Source: Sphingomonadales bacterium
GTDB taxonomy: Bacteria > Pseudomonadota > Alphaproteobacteria > Sphingomonadales > Sphingomonadaceae
Direction of reading: 5' to 3'
DNA: 64,000 bases
NCBI GenBank assembly: GCA_012032285.1
Contig: JAAURJ010000005.1
Coordinates: 1-64,000 of the forward strand
Below are positions 38,172 through 46,755 of the stretch, piece after piece. The notes beneath the pieces are model-generated. The model searched no databases, had not been told where the DNA came from, and worked only from the letters and a program-made list of their open reading frames with translations. The position numbers and the translations under genes are program-made. Numbering within the stretch: the stretch's first letter is position 1; each line of letters opens with the position of its first letter.

Positions 38172-39396
38172 CGGCCACTTTCTCCATCAATTTGCGTGCC
38201 ACAACTTCCTTATGCGCCTTGGGCCAGCTTTCAATGCCGTCCTTGGTCACGATATGAACGCTGTTTTCCGATCCCCCCATCACATCGCCGGACACATCAT
38301 TGGCGACGATCCAGTCACACCCTTTTTTGGCCAGCTTTGCCGCAGCATGGTCTTTCAAATTCTCTGTCTCGGCAGCAAATCCGATCAGCAAACCGGGGCG
38401 TTTTTCATGCCGTGCAAGCGATGCCAATATGTCGGGGTTTTCGGCAAGCGCAAGCGGCGTTGGTGCATCGTCTTTTTTCTTTATTTTTTGCTCTGCGGTA
38501 TCGGCGGCGCGGTAATCGGCGACGGCGGCAACCATGATCGCGGCGTCGGCGGGCAGCGCCTTTTCCACCTCAATCTGCATTTCGCGGGCGCTTTCCACAT
38601 CCCAGCGGATGACGCCGGGCGGGGTGACAAGATGAACTGGGCCAGCGACCAATATCACTTCTGCGCCCATTTCGGCGGCCGCCTGCGCAATGGCAAAGCC
38701 CTGACGCCCGGAGGAGCGGTTGGCGATATAACGCACCGGATCAATGGCTTCATGCGTTGGCCCGGCGGTGACGATGATTTTCTTGCCATAAAGCGGGCGA
38801 TGTTCGGCTTCGGCAAAATCGGGCTGTGCAGACAGCATCATGGCAGGCGCAGGTTGCCCGAGCATATTTTGGATTTCGGTCAGGATTGCGGCGGGTTCGG
38901 GAAGGCGCCCGGCGCCATATTCGCCGCACGCCATTTCGCCTTCATCTGGTTCCATCACATGGACGGCGTCGCTGCGCAGTTGCTGTACATTACGGCGGGT
39001 CGCGGGATGGTGCCACATACGCACATTCATCGCCGGCACGGTCAGAACGCGCTTGTCAGTGGCGAGCAGCAAGGTGGTGGCAAGGTCATCGGCGATCCCG
39101 GCATTCATTTTGGCCATCAGGTCAGCAGTAGCTGGGCAAACAACCACCAAATCGGCCTCCCGGCTGAGTTGGATATGCCCCATCTCGCTTTCGTCTTTCA
39201 GATCGAACAGTTCGGTAAATACTGGATTTTCACTCAAGGCAGCCAGCGTCATCGGCGTAACAAATTCCTGCCCGCTTTTTGTAATGACGCAGCGAACCGT
39301 CATTCCTTCCTTGCGGATCAAACGAACCAGCTCGCACGATTTATAAGCCGCAATGCCGCCGCCAATGATCAGGAGAATATGCTTTGTTTCATTCAT
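38155..39396 (-). CDS. coaBC: Bifunctional phosphopantothenoylcysteine decarboxylase / synthase
   Basis: Two steps of coenzyme A synthesis. The N-terminal FMN decarboxylase (CoaC) has [29 protein letters not shown] (PxMNxxMW motif) and the Cys lid [14 protein letters not shown]. The C-terminal CTP-dependent ligase (CoaB) has [36 protein letters not shown] and FAAETEN. About 413 aa. The start ATG 39396 gives MNETKHILL; the track's extra residues come from upstream. A 442-aa ORF on the opposite strand is a shadow. Confidence 0.96.
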   Translation of the reverse strand: MNETKHILLIIGGGIAAYKSCELVRLIRKEGMTVRCVITKSGQEFVTPMTLAALSENPVFTELFDLKDESEMGHIQLSREADLVVVCPATADLMAKMNAGIADDLATTLLLATDKRVLTVPAMNVRMWHHPATRRNVQQLRSDAVHVMEPDEGEMACGEYGAGRLPEPAAILTEIQNMLGQPAPAMMLSAQPDFAEAEHRPLYGKKIIVTAGPTHEAIDPVRYIANRSSGRQGFAIAQAAAEMGAEVILVAGPVHLVTPPGVIRWDVESAREMQIEVEKALPADAAIMVAAVADYRAADTAEQKIKKKDDAPTPLALAENPDILASLARHEKRPGLLIGFAAETENLKDHAAAKLAKKGCDWIVANDVSGDVMGGSENSVHIVTKDGIESWPKAHKEVVARKLMEKVADVIGN

Positions 39397-39544
39397 ATCT
39401 GCTCTTTGCCAGCTATTTTTGTAGAATGAAAGCGGCAGAATGGGCCTCACTATGATGGCATTCCCCTCTTGTAATTTTTGAAAGCAATTATACGTCTAAT
39501 GCAGGGTAAGAGCGATTGGGATAACAAGGTTAGGAGACAAAAAC

Positions 39545-40390
39545 ATGAAATATAGCAATTCATTCAAAAATGCTGCTTTACCGGTTATGGCCTTGCTCGC
39601 CCTTGCCGCCTGCAAATAGGCTGAGGCACCCGCAGATGGCGGTGAAAGCAATGCGGTTTCAGCAGAGGGAGAAACGAAGCCGGAAAAAGCCGCCTGGGGA
39701 TATGGCGAGGCTGATGGTCCGGCCAAATGGGGCGATTTGTCACCGGAATATGCAACCTGCAAAACCGGTAAGGAACAATCGCCATTAGACCTGCCACCCA
39801 CCGATAAAGCCAAAACTATCGATGTCGCCACCAATTATGCAGTCAAAAACGGTGCTATCGAAAATGACGGACATGGTATAAAGGCAAGTTTCGAAAAAGG
39901 CTTTACCCTGACATCAGGGGATAAGAGTTATGACCTGCTGCAATTCCATTTCCACACGCCTTCGGAAAATCTGTTTGGCGGTAAAGCATCGCCCGCCGAT
40001 GTCCACTTTGTGCATTCCGATGCCAATGGCAATCTCGCTGTGCTGGGCGTGATGATCAATGAAGGTGCGGCCAGCCCGCAAATGCAGGCAATCTTAGATG
40101 ACCAAAAAACTTTAGAGATCATCTCAGTTGGTGCGGCCAGCCCGCAAATGCAGGCAATCTTAGATAATATTGGTGGTAAGACCGACCTTGATTTGAAAGC
40201 CATGCTGCCTGCATCCATGACTGCATATAATTTTAAAGGCTCGCTGACCACTCCGCCATGCAGCGAAGGGGTGAACTGGCACGTTTTGACCACTCCTGTC
40301 ACTGCGAGCAAGGAGCAGATAGAGGCGCTTAACAAAATCACAGGTAACAATGCGCGTCCGGTGCAACCTTTGAATGAACGCGCGATTTAG
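39545..40390 (+). CDS. Alpha-carbonic anhydrase lipoprotein with in-frame stop and internal duplication
   Basis: Interconverts CO2 and bicarbonate outside the cytoplasm. ATG 39545 encodes a lipoprotein signal (LLALAACK), then TAG at 39617-39619 interrupts the frame, which continues as AEAPADGG, WGYGEADGPAKWGDLSPEYATCKTGKEQSPLDL, LLQFHFHTPSENLFGG (zinc His), DVHFVHSD and GSLTTPPCSEGVNWHVL. All catalytic elements survive. The track starts at 39737, which would cut the first part of the fold. A 36-bp segment (40064-40099) recurs at 40130-40165, inserting 22 residues (about DDQKTLEIISVGAASPQMQAIL) not expected in the family. Nonsense mutation or a C-to-T error are both possible. Confidence 0.85.
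40064..40099 (+). repeat. 36-bp direct repeat, copy 1, inside the carbonic anhydrase gene
   Basis: GGTGCGGCCAGCCCGCAAAT... is identical to the copy at 40130-40165. Period 66 bp (22 codons), so the frame is kept. The 30 bp between the copies (about 40100-40129) are not duplicated and resemble nothing else in the gene. Confidence 0.9.
40130..40165 (+). repeat. 36-bp direct repeat, copy 2, inside the carbonic anhydrase gene
   Basis: Second perfect copy. The sequence after it (NIGGKTDLDLKAMLP) is the expected family continuation, so the extra material is everything between the two copies plus one copy. Confidence 0.9.
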
Positions 40391-40415
40391 GTATTGAAAT
40401 CATAAGCTTTATTAA

Positions 40416-40443
40416 AACGGCCCTGCAAAAATGCGGGGCCGTT
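40416..40443 (+). terminator. Terminator after the carbonic anhydrase gene
   Basis: AACGGCCC (40416-40423) pairs with GGGCCGTT (40436-40443) with a 12-base loop, 26 bp after the stop. The following TACTGCTTATTTTG is a weak U-run. Confidence 0.65.
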
Positions 40444-40521
40444 ACTGCTTATTTTGCGAATGCTATCCTGATATGCTAAAGCAAAAAGAAAAGGTCGCAT
40501 AAAATCCGAGCAGGGGGCATT

Positions 40522-41516
40522 ATGCGTGACGTAAAAAATATCTTTTATCTTGTTGCGGCAACCTCTGCGGTGTTGCTTACACAGGGCTGCGCGATCAATC
40601 CGAACTCTTTCCCCGTCATTGTTCCGCCTCCTCCGCCCCTATACAGCAGGTTGATTATCGTAACTGCACCCAATTGGGCAGCTGTCCAAAGGGCTATATT
40701 GGCAATGATCCGGTTCCGGATAGAGCGCAGCCGCGCGCTGCTGCGACGCGGAGAAATATTGTCCGCGGCGCTACTGTGGGATCAGCACAAAGCCCGACCG
40801 TCGGCGGCGCATTGGGACAAGTTTTTCATCCGCATCTAGGCAGCGGCACGGTGCAAGAATCGGTTCAATCCGGCTTGATCCGCTGTGACGCCTTGAACAG
40901 CGACCAGATGGTGCGTGCAGAGGATTGCCGCAAAGCCGAAGATGAACTGGCCCGCGTCCAGACAGGCGACGGGAAGCTTAAACTTGTCAATCCCATGGTG
41001 GTGAACCGCCAATATAGCGTGACTTGGTTCGCCGGGAAAAAGGGCAGCGTGATTACAGATAATGCGGGCGGCGCTGACAATGATGGTTCGCAAATAAAGG
41101 ATACACCCGATGTCCAAATCAACCGTTTCATGTCAGCGAAGCTGGAAGGGGTTGGCTTTGATATAACGCCTTCCGATTATGTGCCGCTTAATGTCGCGCG
41201 TAATTTGGATATTAGGCAAAGCTGGCAAGTCATCCCGCGTTCCGAAGGCAAAAGGGAATTGATATTACGCCTAAAAAATCAGGTTGTGATAGACGGCAAA
41301 CGCATGGACATTGATACACCTGCAAAAGTGTATACCGTCAATGTCAGTCCCGTTCCCATGACGTTGAGCAATTGGCAGGATTTTATCATTAACAATCTGA
41401 AATGGTTGGCATTGCTGCTTGCGACTATAACCGGCGTGGTTGTCGCGTGGAAGAAATTGCGCCGCACGGTCAGCGGGAGTGCAGCTGAACCTGAAGCGAA
41501 TAATTCCGCAGCTTAG
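40522..41516 (+). CDS. Uncharacterised lipoprotein with C-terminal membrane segment, frameshifted
   Basis: Lipobox LLTQGCAINP at the N-terminus, then a proline run, a linker with YRNCTQLGSCPKGYIGNDPVPDR, a soluble domain (YSVTWFAGKKGSVITDN, ITPSDYVPLNVARNLDIRQSW, VYTVNVSP) and a terminal hydrophobic helix LKWLALLLATITGVVVAWKK. The two track ORFs join if one C is added to the C4 run at 40636-40639, giving PPPPIQQVDYRNC. About 330 aa. No family recognised. It lies between a carbonic anhydrase and a SulP transporter; a role in that pair is speculation. Confidence 0.7.
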
Positions 41517-41561
41517 TTCCTTTTGGTTAAAGCTGTTTTGCGGTCATCAATGCCCCCTCCA

Positions 41562-43049
41562 TCAATGCCCAGTCGTTCCTAAAGAATGGAACGGCTTTTC
41601 ATGTTCGCCATATTTATCAACGAGTGACGCGCTGGCTTCATTCAGGCCAATGATTTCGACCTTTTTGCCTTCTGCCTGCAAACGCTGTGTTATCTTATCG
41701 AGCATTCCTGTCGCGCTTATGTCCCAAAAATGGGCGTCATGCACATCGATGATGACAGTATCGACCGCATCTTCGTTAAACTCCATCGCCTCATACATCA
41801 AATCGGCAGAGGCAAAGAAAATCTGTCCGCCGAAAACATAATGATGGGTGCGGCCATCAATATAATGTTCAAAGATTAAAAGCTGACGCACCTTCCAAGC
41901 GAAAAAAATGCCGGACAAAAGAACACCGGTCAGCACGCCGATGGACAAATCATGCGTTACCACCACCATGATTACAGTGGCCAGCATAACAAGGTTTGAA
42001 GGCCAGGGGTGATGGGTGATTTCGGTAAAGCTCTGCCAGCGAAAGGTGCTGACCGATACAAATATCATCACGGCCACAAGCGCTGGCATCGGGATTTGCG
42101 CAACCCATTTGCCGAGCGCGACGATCAGGATCAACAGCATGACACCCGCCACGAAAGTCGATAGCCTGCGCCGTCCGCCCGATTTGATATTGATAACCGA
42201 TTGCCCGATCATAGCGCATCCGCCCATGCCGCCGATAAATCCGGTGACGAAATTGGCAATGCCTTGGCCATAGGTTTCACGTTTTTTATTGCTGCGTGTT
42301 TCGGTCATGTCATCCACTATGCTTGCCGTCAGCAGGCTTTCGAGCAGGCCCACCGCCGCCATAGCCAGCGAATAGGGGGCTATGATTTGCAAGGTTTCCC
42401 ATGTCACCGGAATTTGAGGGATGTGGAACCAAGGCGGGCTATCGGGCAGGGCGCCGGTATCGCCCACTGTAGTCACGTCCAGTTTGAAGTAAATCGATAC
42501 CGCCGCAATCAGGATAATCGCCACCAACGGCGCGGGCACGGCCTTGGTCACACGCGGCAGGCCGTAAATCATAGCCAGACCGGCGGCGATCATGGCATAG
42601 GTCGTGACAGTCATATTCTCCCCGGTTAGCATCGGTAGCTGCGCCATGAAAATCAATATCGCGAGTGCGTTGACAAAGCCGGTAATCACGCTGCGCGAGA
42701 CAAAACGCATCAGCAGATCAAGCCGAAGCAGCGCGGCGATGCATTGGAAAATACCCATCAAAATTGTCGCCGCAAACAGATATTCGGTGCCATGATCACG
42801 CACCAGCGGCACCACCAAAACGGCAACCGCCGCCGTCGCCGCGCTGATCATACCGGGCCGCCCGCCGATCAGCGAGATGATAACCGCGATCGAGAAGCTG
42901 GCATATAATCCAACACGCGGATCAACCCCTGCGATAATCGAAAAACCGATGGCTTCGGGAATAAGCGCGAGGGCAACAACAAGCCCGGCCAAAAATTCAT
43001 TTTTCGGATTTGACAGCCAGTCACGTTTGAAGCTGCTATGAATTGCCAT
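41562..43049 (-). CDS. SulP-family anion transporter with STAS domain
   Basis: 495 aa, about 11 membrane helices. The N-terminal core includes EFLAGLVVALALIPEAIGFSIIAGVDPRVGLYASF and MIGQSVINIKSGGRRRLSTFVAG, as in SulP/SLC26 carriers, and the C-terminal STAS domain has VIIDVHDAHFWDISATGMLDKI. SulP proteins carry sulfate or bicarbonate. Convergent proximity to a carbonic anhydrase favours bicarbonate here, but residues do not decide it. Confidence 0.9.
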   Translation of the reverse strand: MAIHSSFKRDWLSNPKNEFLAGLVVALALIPEAIGFSIIAGVDPRVGLYASFSIAVIISLIGGRPGMISAATAAVAVLVVPLVRDHGTEYLFAATILMGIFQCIAALLRLDLLMRFVSRSVITGFVNALAILIFMAQLPMLTGENMTVTTYAMIAAGLAMIYGLPRVTKAVPAPLVAIILIAAVSIYFKLDVTTVGDTGALPDSPPWFHIPQIPVTWETLQIIAPYSLAMAAVGLLESLLTASIVDDMTETRSNKKRETYGQGIANFVTGFIGGMGGCAMIGQSVINIKSGGRRRLSTFVAGVMLLILIVALGKWVAQIPMPALVAVMIFVSVSTFRWQSFTEITHHPWPSNLVMLATVIMVVVTHDLSIGVLTGVLLSGIFFAWKVRQLLIFEHYIDGRTHHYVFGGQIFFASADLMYEAMEFNEDAVDTVIIDVHDAHFWDISATGMLDKITQRLQAEGKKVEIIGLNEASASLVDKYGEHEKPFHSLGTTGH

Positions 43050-43147
43050 ATTTATTGCCTTAGAAAGGGAGGGTGCGCGCCAATATTTGTGCGCTGCAAC
43101 ATGATTTACGTCCGCTTTAGACGCTTTGCGCTGGAAATCAACCTAGG

Positions 43148-43176
43148 TTGACTTTTGTTGCCAGTTTGGTTATATA
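43148..43176 (+). promoter_or_regulatory. Strong sigma70-like promoter before the structured leader
   Basis: TTGACT (43148-43153), 17-bp spacer, TATATA (43171-43176). One mismatch from consensus at -35 and two at -10, with ideal spacing, in the divergent gap between sulP and the NYN gene. Start of transcription would be around 43183. Confidence 0.7.
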
Positions 43177-43182
43177 AATTTT

Positions 43183-43261
43183 ATCCAGTCCCCGGTTTGC
43201 CGTCTTGAGGCGCTCGAAAGAGCAGATATCAGCTCAAGGCCGCTCCCGGGGACAATTTTTT
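43183..43261 (+). ncRNA. Structured leader or small RNA with U-run terminator
   Basis: About 79 nt. The outer stem GTCCCCGG (43188-43195) pairs with CCGGGGAC (43246-43253), a middle stem CTTGAG (43204-43209) with CTCAAG (43233-43238), and an inner hairpin is GCTC-GAAA-GAGC (43212-43223) closed by a GNRA tetraloop. AATTTTTT follows at 43254-43261. All stems are perfect. The strong promoter just upstream makes it a transcribed unit; the NYN start codon is only 10 bp past the U-run, so it could be an attenuating leader or a free sRNA. No known RNA family recognised. Confidence 0.65.
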
Positions 43262-43271
43262 GGAAAATATT

Positions 43272-43985
43272 ATGGCTACTGCAATATTGGTAGATGGAGC
43301 CTTTTTTTTAAGACGGTTCAAACATTGTTTTCCAGACCATAAAAGAGAAGACCCAGTCAGCGTTGCGCATGGATTAATGCTGCTTGTCCATTGGCATATG
43401 GCATTACGCATAGGTCCGTCGCAAATAACACAGCAAATCTCTAATAATGGGCCTCAATTGCTGGAGACGCCAAGCCTATACCGTATATTTTTCTATGATT
43501 GTCCACCACTTACAAAGCGGATGCACAAGCCTATAAGCCAAACTTCTATAGTATTTAGTAAAACCGAAGATGCGATTTTTAGAATCGCATTACATGAGGA
43601 AATTCAAAAACTTCGTAAATTGGCAATTCGCTTGGGCCGTTTAAATGACACTTCCAAATGGCGCTTGAGTGAACAAGCAACTGCACGATTGATTAAAGAT
43701 CCAACATTATTCGTTCCTACAGATGACGATTTTGAAATTGATACGAAACAAAAAGGGGTCGATATGCGACTGGGCTTAGACGTTGCCTCTCTTGCATTCA
43801 AACGCCAAGTTGACCAAATTGTAATCGTAGCTGCTGATGCTGACTTTGTGCCAGCCGCTAAACTAGCAAGGCGCGAAGGTATTGACATTGTTTTGGATAG
43901 AATGAGCGATCACAGAGCAGCCAAAGACCTTATTGAACACGTAGATGGAATAAGAGACTGCTTTTTACCCAAACCCTATGATTGA
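43272..43985 (+). CDS. NYN-domain protein (PIN-like nuclease fold)
   Basis: 237 aa. N-terminal TAILVDGAFFLRRF supplies the first acidic site; the later block KQKGVDMRLGLDVASLAFKRQVDQIVIVAADADFVPAAKLARREGIDIV contains the Asp residues (VDMRLGLD, ADADF) of the NYN/LabA (DUF88) metal-binding centre, so RNA cleavage is likely. ATG 43272 has GGAAAA upstream; the track's TTG at 43260 lies in the U-run. The gene is visibly AT-richer than its neighbours and uses different codons, suggesting transfer. Expression probably passes through the structured leader. Target unknown. Confidence 0.85.
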   Translation: MATAILVDGAFFLRRFKHCFPDHKREDPVSVAHGLMLLVHWHMALRIGPSQITQQISNNGPQLLETPSLYRIFFYDCPPLTKRMHKPISQTSIVFSKTEDAIFRIALHEEIQKLRKLAIRLGRLNDTSKWRLSEQATARLIKDPTLFVPTDDDFEIDTKQKGVDMRLGLDVASLAFKRQVDQIVIVAADADFVPAAKLARREGIDIVLDRMSDHRAAKDLIEHVDGIRDCFLPKPYD

Positions 43986-43991
43986 AAATTG

Positions 43992-45233
43992 ATGATGCAG
44001 ATTCCCGGAAATATTGATCCTGTTGTTACGCCCCGTGTCATTACGCCGCGCAAGGATGGGCGTGTTGATTTGCTGGGCCTTACCCATTTGCAGATTCAAC
44101 AGACGCTGGCGGAATCGCAGATGGATGCAAAGACGGCGAAGCTGCGATCAAAGCAGATATTCCATTGGATATATCACCGCGGCGTTACCGAATTTGCCGA
44201 CATGACCGACATTAAAAAAGAAATGCGCCCCTGGCTGGAGCAGCGCTTTGTAATTGGCCGCCCCCATGTTGTGCAGGAACAAATTTCCGGCGACGGCACG
44301 CGCAAATGGCTCTTGCGCAGCGATGATGATCAGAAATTTGAAATGGTCTTCATCCCCGATGCGGACCGGGGAACGCTCTGCATCAGCTCCCAGGTTGGAT
44401 GCACGCTCAACTGCCGTTTCTGCCACACCGGCACGATGCGGCTGGTGCGCAATTTGACGCCGGGGGAAATAGTGGGTCAGGTAATGCTCGCCCGCGACAG
44501 CCTTGGCGAATGGCCAAGGGGCAATATGGCGGTGCCCGGCGCCGATGAAGAGGATGACGAGATCGGCCATTATAGCGCCGATGGTCGGATGTTGACCAAC
44601 ATTGTGCTGATGGGCATGGGCGAGCCGCTGTATAATTTCGACAATGTCCGTGATGCGATGAAGATCGTTATGCATGGCGATGGCCTTGCCCTGTCGCGGC
44701 GACGGATCACGCTTTCGACTTCGGGCGTGGTGCCGATGATGACACGGGCAGGGGAGGAGATTAACGTCAACCTCGCCGTATCGCTGCACGCGGTGACCAA
44801 GGAAATCCGAGACGAGATTGTGCCGCTGAACCGCAAATATGGTATCGAAGAGCTGCTTCAGGCCTGTGCCGATTATCCCGGTATTTCCAACGCCCGCCGC
44901 CTGACATTTGAATATGTCATGTTAAAGGACAAGAATGACAGCGATGAAGACGCCTATGAATTGATCCGATTGATCCGTAAATATAATCTGCCTGCGAAGG
45001 TTAATCTGATACCCTTTAACCCATGGCCGGGTTCGCCCTATGAATGTTCGTCACCGGAACGGATTAAACGTTTTTCCAGCATTATTTTCGAAGCGGGGAT
45101 TAGCGGCCCTGTCCGAACGCCGCGGGGACGTGATATCATGGCGGCCTGCGGGCAATTGAAATCGTCATCCGAGAAAAAAAGCCGCGCCGAGCTTGACCGG
45201 CTCGCCGAAGAGAAATTGGCGGCGCTGAATTAG
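43992..45233 (+). CDS. rlmN: 23S rRNA (adenine-2503-C2)-methyltransferase
   Basis: Radical-SAM enzyme that makes 2-methyladenosine in 23S rRNA and some tRNAs. 413 aa. Iron-sulfur Cys motif [47 protein letters not shown], and the second catalytic Cys in the C-terminal DIMAACGQL. The start is ATG 43992 or 43995 (the track uses a TTG). It follows the NYN gene by 6 bp but differs in base composition, so the NYN gene was probably inserted in front of it. Confidence 0.95.
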   Translation: MMQIPGNIDPVVTPRVITPRKDGRVDLLGLTHLQIQQTLAESQMDAKTAKLRSKQIFHWIYHRGVTEFADMTDIKKEMRPWLEQRFVIGRPHVVQEQISGDGTRKWLLRSDDDQKFEMVFIPDADRGTLCISSQVGCTLNCRFCHTGTMRLVRNLTPGEIVGQVMLARDSLGEWPRGNMAVPGADEEDDEIGHYSADGRMLTNIVLMGMGEPLYNFDNVRDAMKIVMHGDGLALSRRRITLSTSGVVPMMTRAGEEINVNLAVSLHAVTKEIRDEIVPLNRKYGIEELLQACADYPGISNARRLTFEYVMLKDKNDSDEDAYELIRLIRKYNLPAKVNLIPFNPWPGSPYECSSPERIKRFSSIIFEAGISGPVRTPRGRDIMAACGQLKSSSEKKSRAELDRLAEEKLAALN

Positions 45234-45359
45234 TGATAGGTCACGGTTCAGCCGGTAAAAAAGAATAAGTATTTTCGCTATCTCATCCTTTCTGTGAATG
45301 ATGGGCGACTTTTGGGCAAGTTTGCTATAACAGCTTTATACCGGCCAGTTTTTGTCATG

Positions 45360-45388
45360 AAAAAGGGCGCCGCAACGGGCGCCCTTTT
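45360..45388. terminator. Bidirectional terminator between rlmN and the OmpA gene
   Basis: AAAAAGGGCGCC, loop GCAAC, GGGCGCCC, then TTTTT. Perfect stem with flanking A and T runs, serving both convergent genes. Confidence 0.9.
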
Positions 45389-45411
45389 TCCAACTCAGTT
45401 TTTGCGGAGGT

Positions 45412-46539
45412 TTATGCCGCCGGTTTGATATAAACCTCTACGCGGCGGGCGGCGGCATCGTCGCCGGAACCCTGTGTCACCGCTTCGGGTTTGATCAGCT
45501 CGGTCGATGTTTCGGCAATGCCGGCTTTCACCAGATCGGCCTGCACGGCCTGCGCCCGGTTTTTCGATAGCTCGGCATTTTTTGCCGCATCGCCGCGCGG
45601 GTCATTATAGCCTGAAATACCAAGCACAGCGCCCGGATTTTTTGCCAGATAGGCTTTGAACTTTTCGGCGATCGGCGCAAATTGATCCGAAACATCTGTT
45701 TTAGCAGTGTTAAAATAAACCTTCGCCACCGGCCTTCCGTCGCGCAGCTCCAGCGTAGCGCCAGAACCGGTTGGCACCGCAGCCGATCCTTCAGCGGTGA
45801 CGCCTGCAAACACATCGTCAGCCTCTGGTGCTGCCGCCGCGACATTGGCGGCATCTTCCGACGGCACTTCGGCGGGTGCAGTCACTTCGCTAGCCGGAGT
45901 TTCGGATGTGACGGGCACCGCATCCTTGTCCCCACGCAGAAAGAACCACCAGATCAGTCCGAGCAACAACAAAGCGCCGAGCAGCCACCATAGCCAGCTC
46001 AGACCGCCACCGCTGCTATCATCTTCATCATAGCTACGCGCCGCATAAGCGGGTTCAGCCGCTGGTTCTGAAACGGCTGGCGCTGCACTTATGGTCGCCG
46101 CCGGGGTTGCATCATCGGCTGCGGCTGCACCGCCCATGCTGGCAATGCCCAATGCACCTGCACCGGCCGCCGCTGCACCTGCTGCTAAACCCAAGCCGCC
46201 GGAGGAGGCTGTGCTCGCACCGCCGAAAATGCCCAATGCGCCCAAATGCTGGGCGAGCAGATAATAGACGGTGACACGGTTTTTGAATGTTACGTCTTTC
46301 ATCCGTTCGCCAACGGCGGCGATTGCACCATCCAATTCGCTATCTGTATTGGTCAGGCCCAGTTTCTTCTTCAGGTAATTTTCGCGGACCAGGTCCAGTT
46401 CTTTTTGATCTTTATAGGCAACCAATTGCCCATCTCTGCTTTGCAAGGCGATACCGCAATAATTGACAATGGCGTTTATCACGCCATCATCAGCATCGGC
46501 ATCGTAACGTTTTACGTCGATTGCCCAGTCTTGAGCCAT
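45412..46539 (-). CDS. DUF2853 - transmembrane - OmpA fusion protein
   Basis: 375 aa. Residues 1-70 match the small DUF2853 protein (MAQDWAIDVKRYDADADDGVINAIVNYCGIALQSRDG...LDLVRENYLKKKLGL). A glycine/alanine-rich linker and an acidic Asp/Glu/Ser stretch follow, then a membrane helix (LSWLWWLLGALLLLGLIWWFFLRG) and a C-terminal OmpA peptidoglycan-binding domain (VYFNTAKTDVSDQFAPIAEKFKAYL, LGISGYNDPRGDAAKNAELSKNRAQAVQADLV). So a cytoplasmic domain is tied to the cell wall through the inner membrane. ATG 46539 has GGAGACTGACT upstream. Function unknown. Confidence 0.85.
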   Translation of the reverse strand: MAQDWAIDVKRYDADADDGVINAIVNYCGIALQSRDGQLVAYKDQKELDLVRENYLKKKLGLTNTDSELDGAIAAVGERMKDVTFKNRVTVYYLLAQHLGALGIFGGASTASSGGLGLAAGAAAAGAGALGIASMGGAAAADDATPAATISAAPAVSEPAAEPAYAARSYDEDDSSGGGLSWLWWLLGALLLLGLIWWFFLRGDKDAVPVTSETPASEVTAPAEVPSEDAANVAAAAPEADDVFAGVTAEGSAAVPTGSGATLELRDGRPVAKVYFNTAKTDVSDQFAPIAEKFKAYLAKNPGAVLGISGYNDPRGDAAKNAELSKNRAQAVQADLVKAGIAETSTELIKPEAVTQGSGDDAAARRVEVYIKPAA

Positions 46540-46755
46540 AGTCAGTCTCCTTCCCTTTCGGACCGGACTCAGGGGGAGGTCCGGTAATTCCATTATGGCT
46601 CTGCTTCCAGTATAATCAAGACGTTATGACGCCAATCAATCATCTGACTTGAAGCTGTTATGTTTGTGCCATATCAAATGACGTAAAGCTAATCGTCTTC
46701 AAAGGCGCCGGAAATAACCATAAGCATCCGTGTCGGTGCAGAAAGAGGAAAATAT

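Noticed and set aside
38101-39429. 442-aa ORF on the + strand
   Set aside because: It lies opposite coaBC, whose motifs are intact; composition is that of an antisense shadow.
39617-39619. Selenocysteine or pyrrolysine recoding
   Set aside because: TAG is not a selenocysteine codon and no pyrrolysine genes are expected in this group; substitution or error is simpler.
43183-43261. tRNA, SRP RNA or CRISPR repeat
   Set aside because: No acceptor stem, T loop or CCA, no GGAA signal of SRP RNA, and no repeated units.
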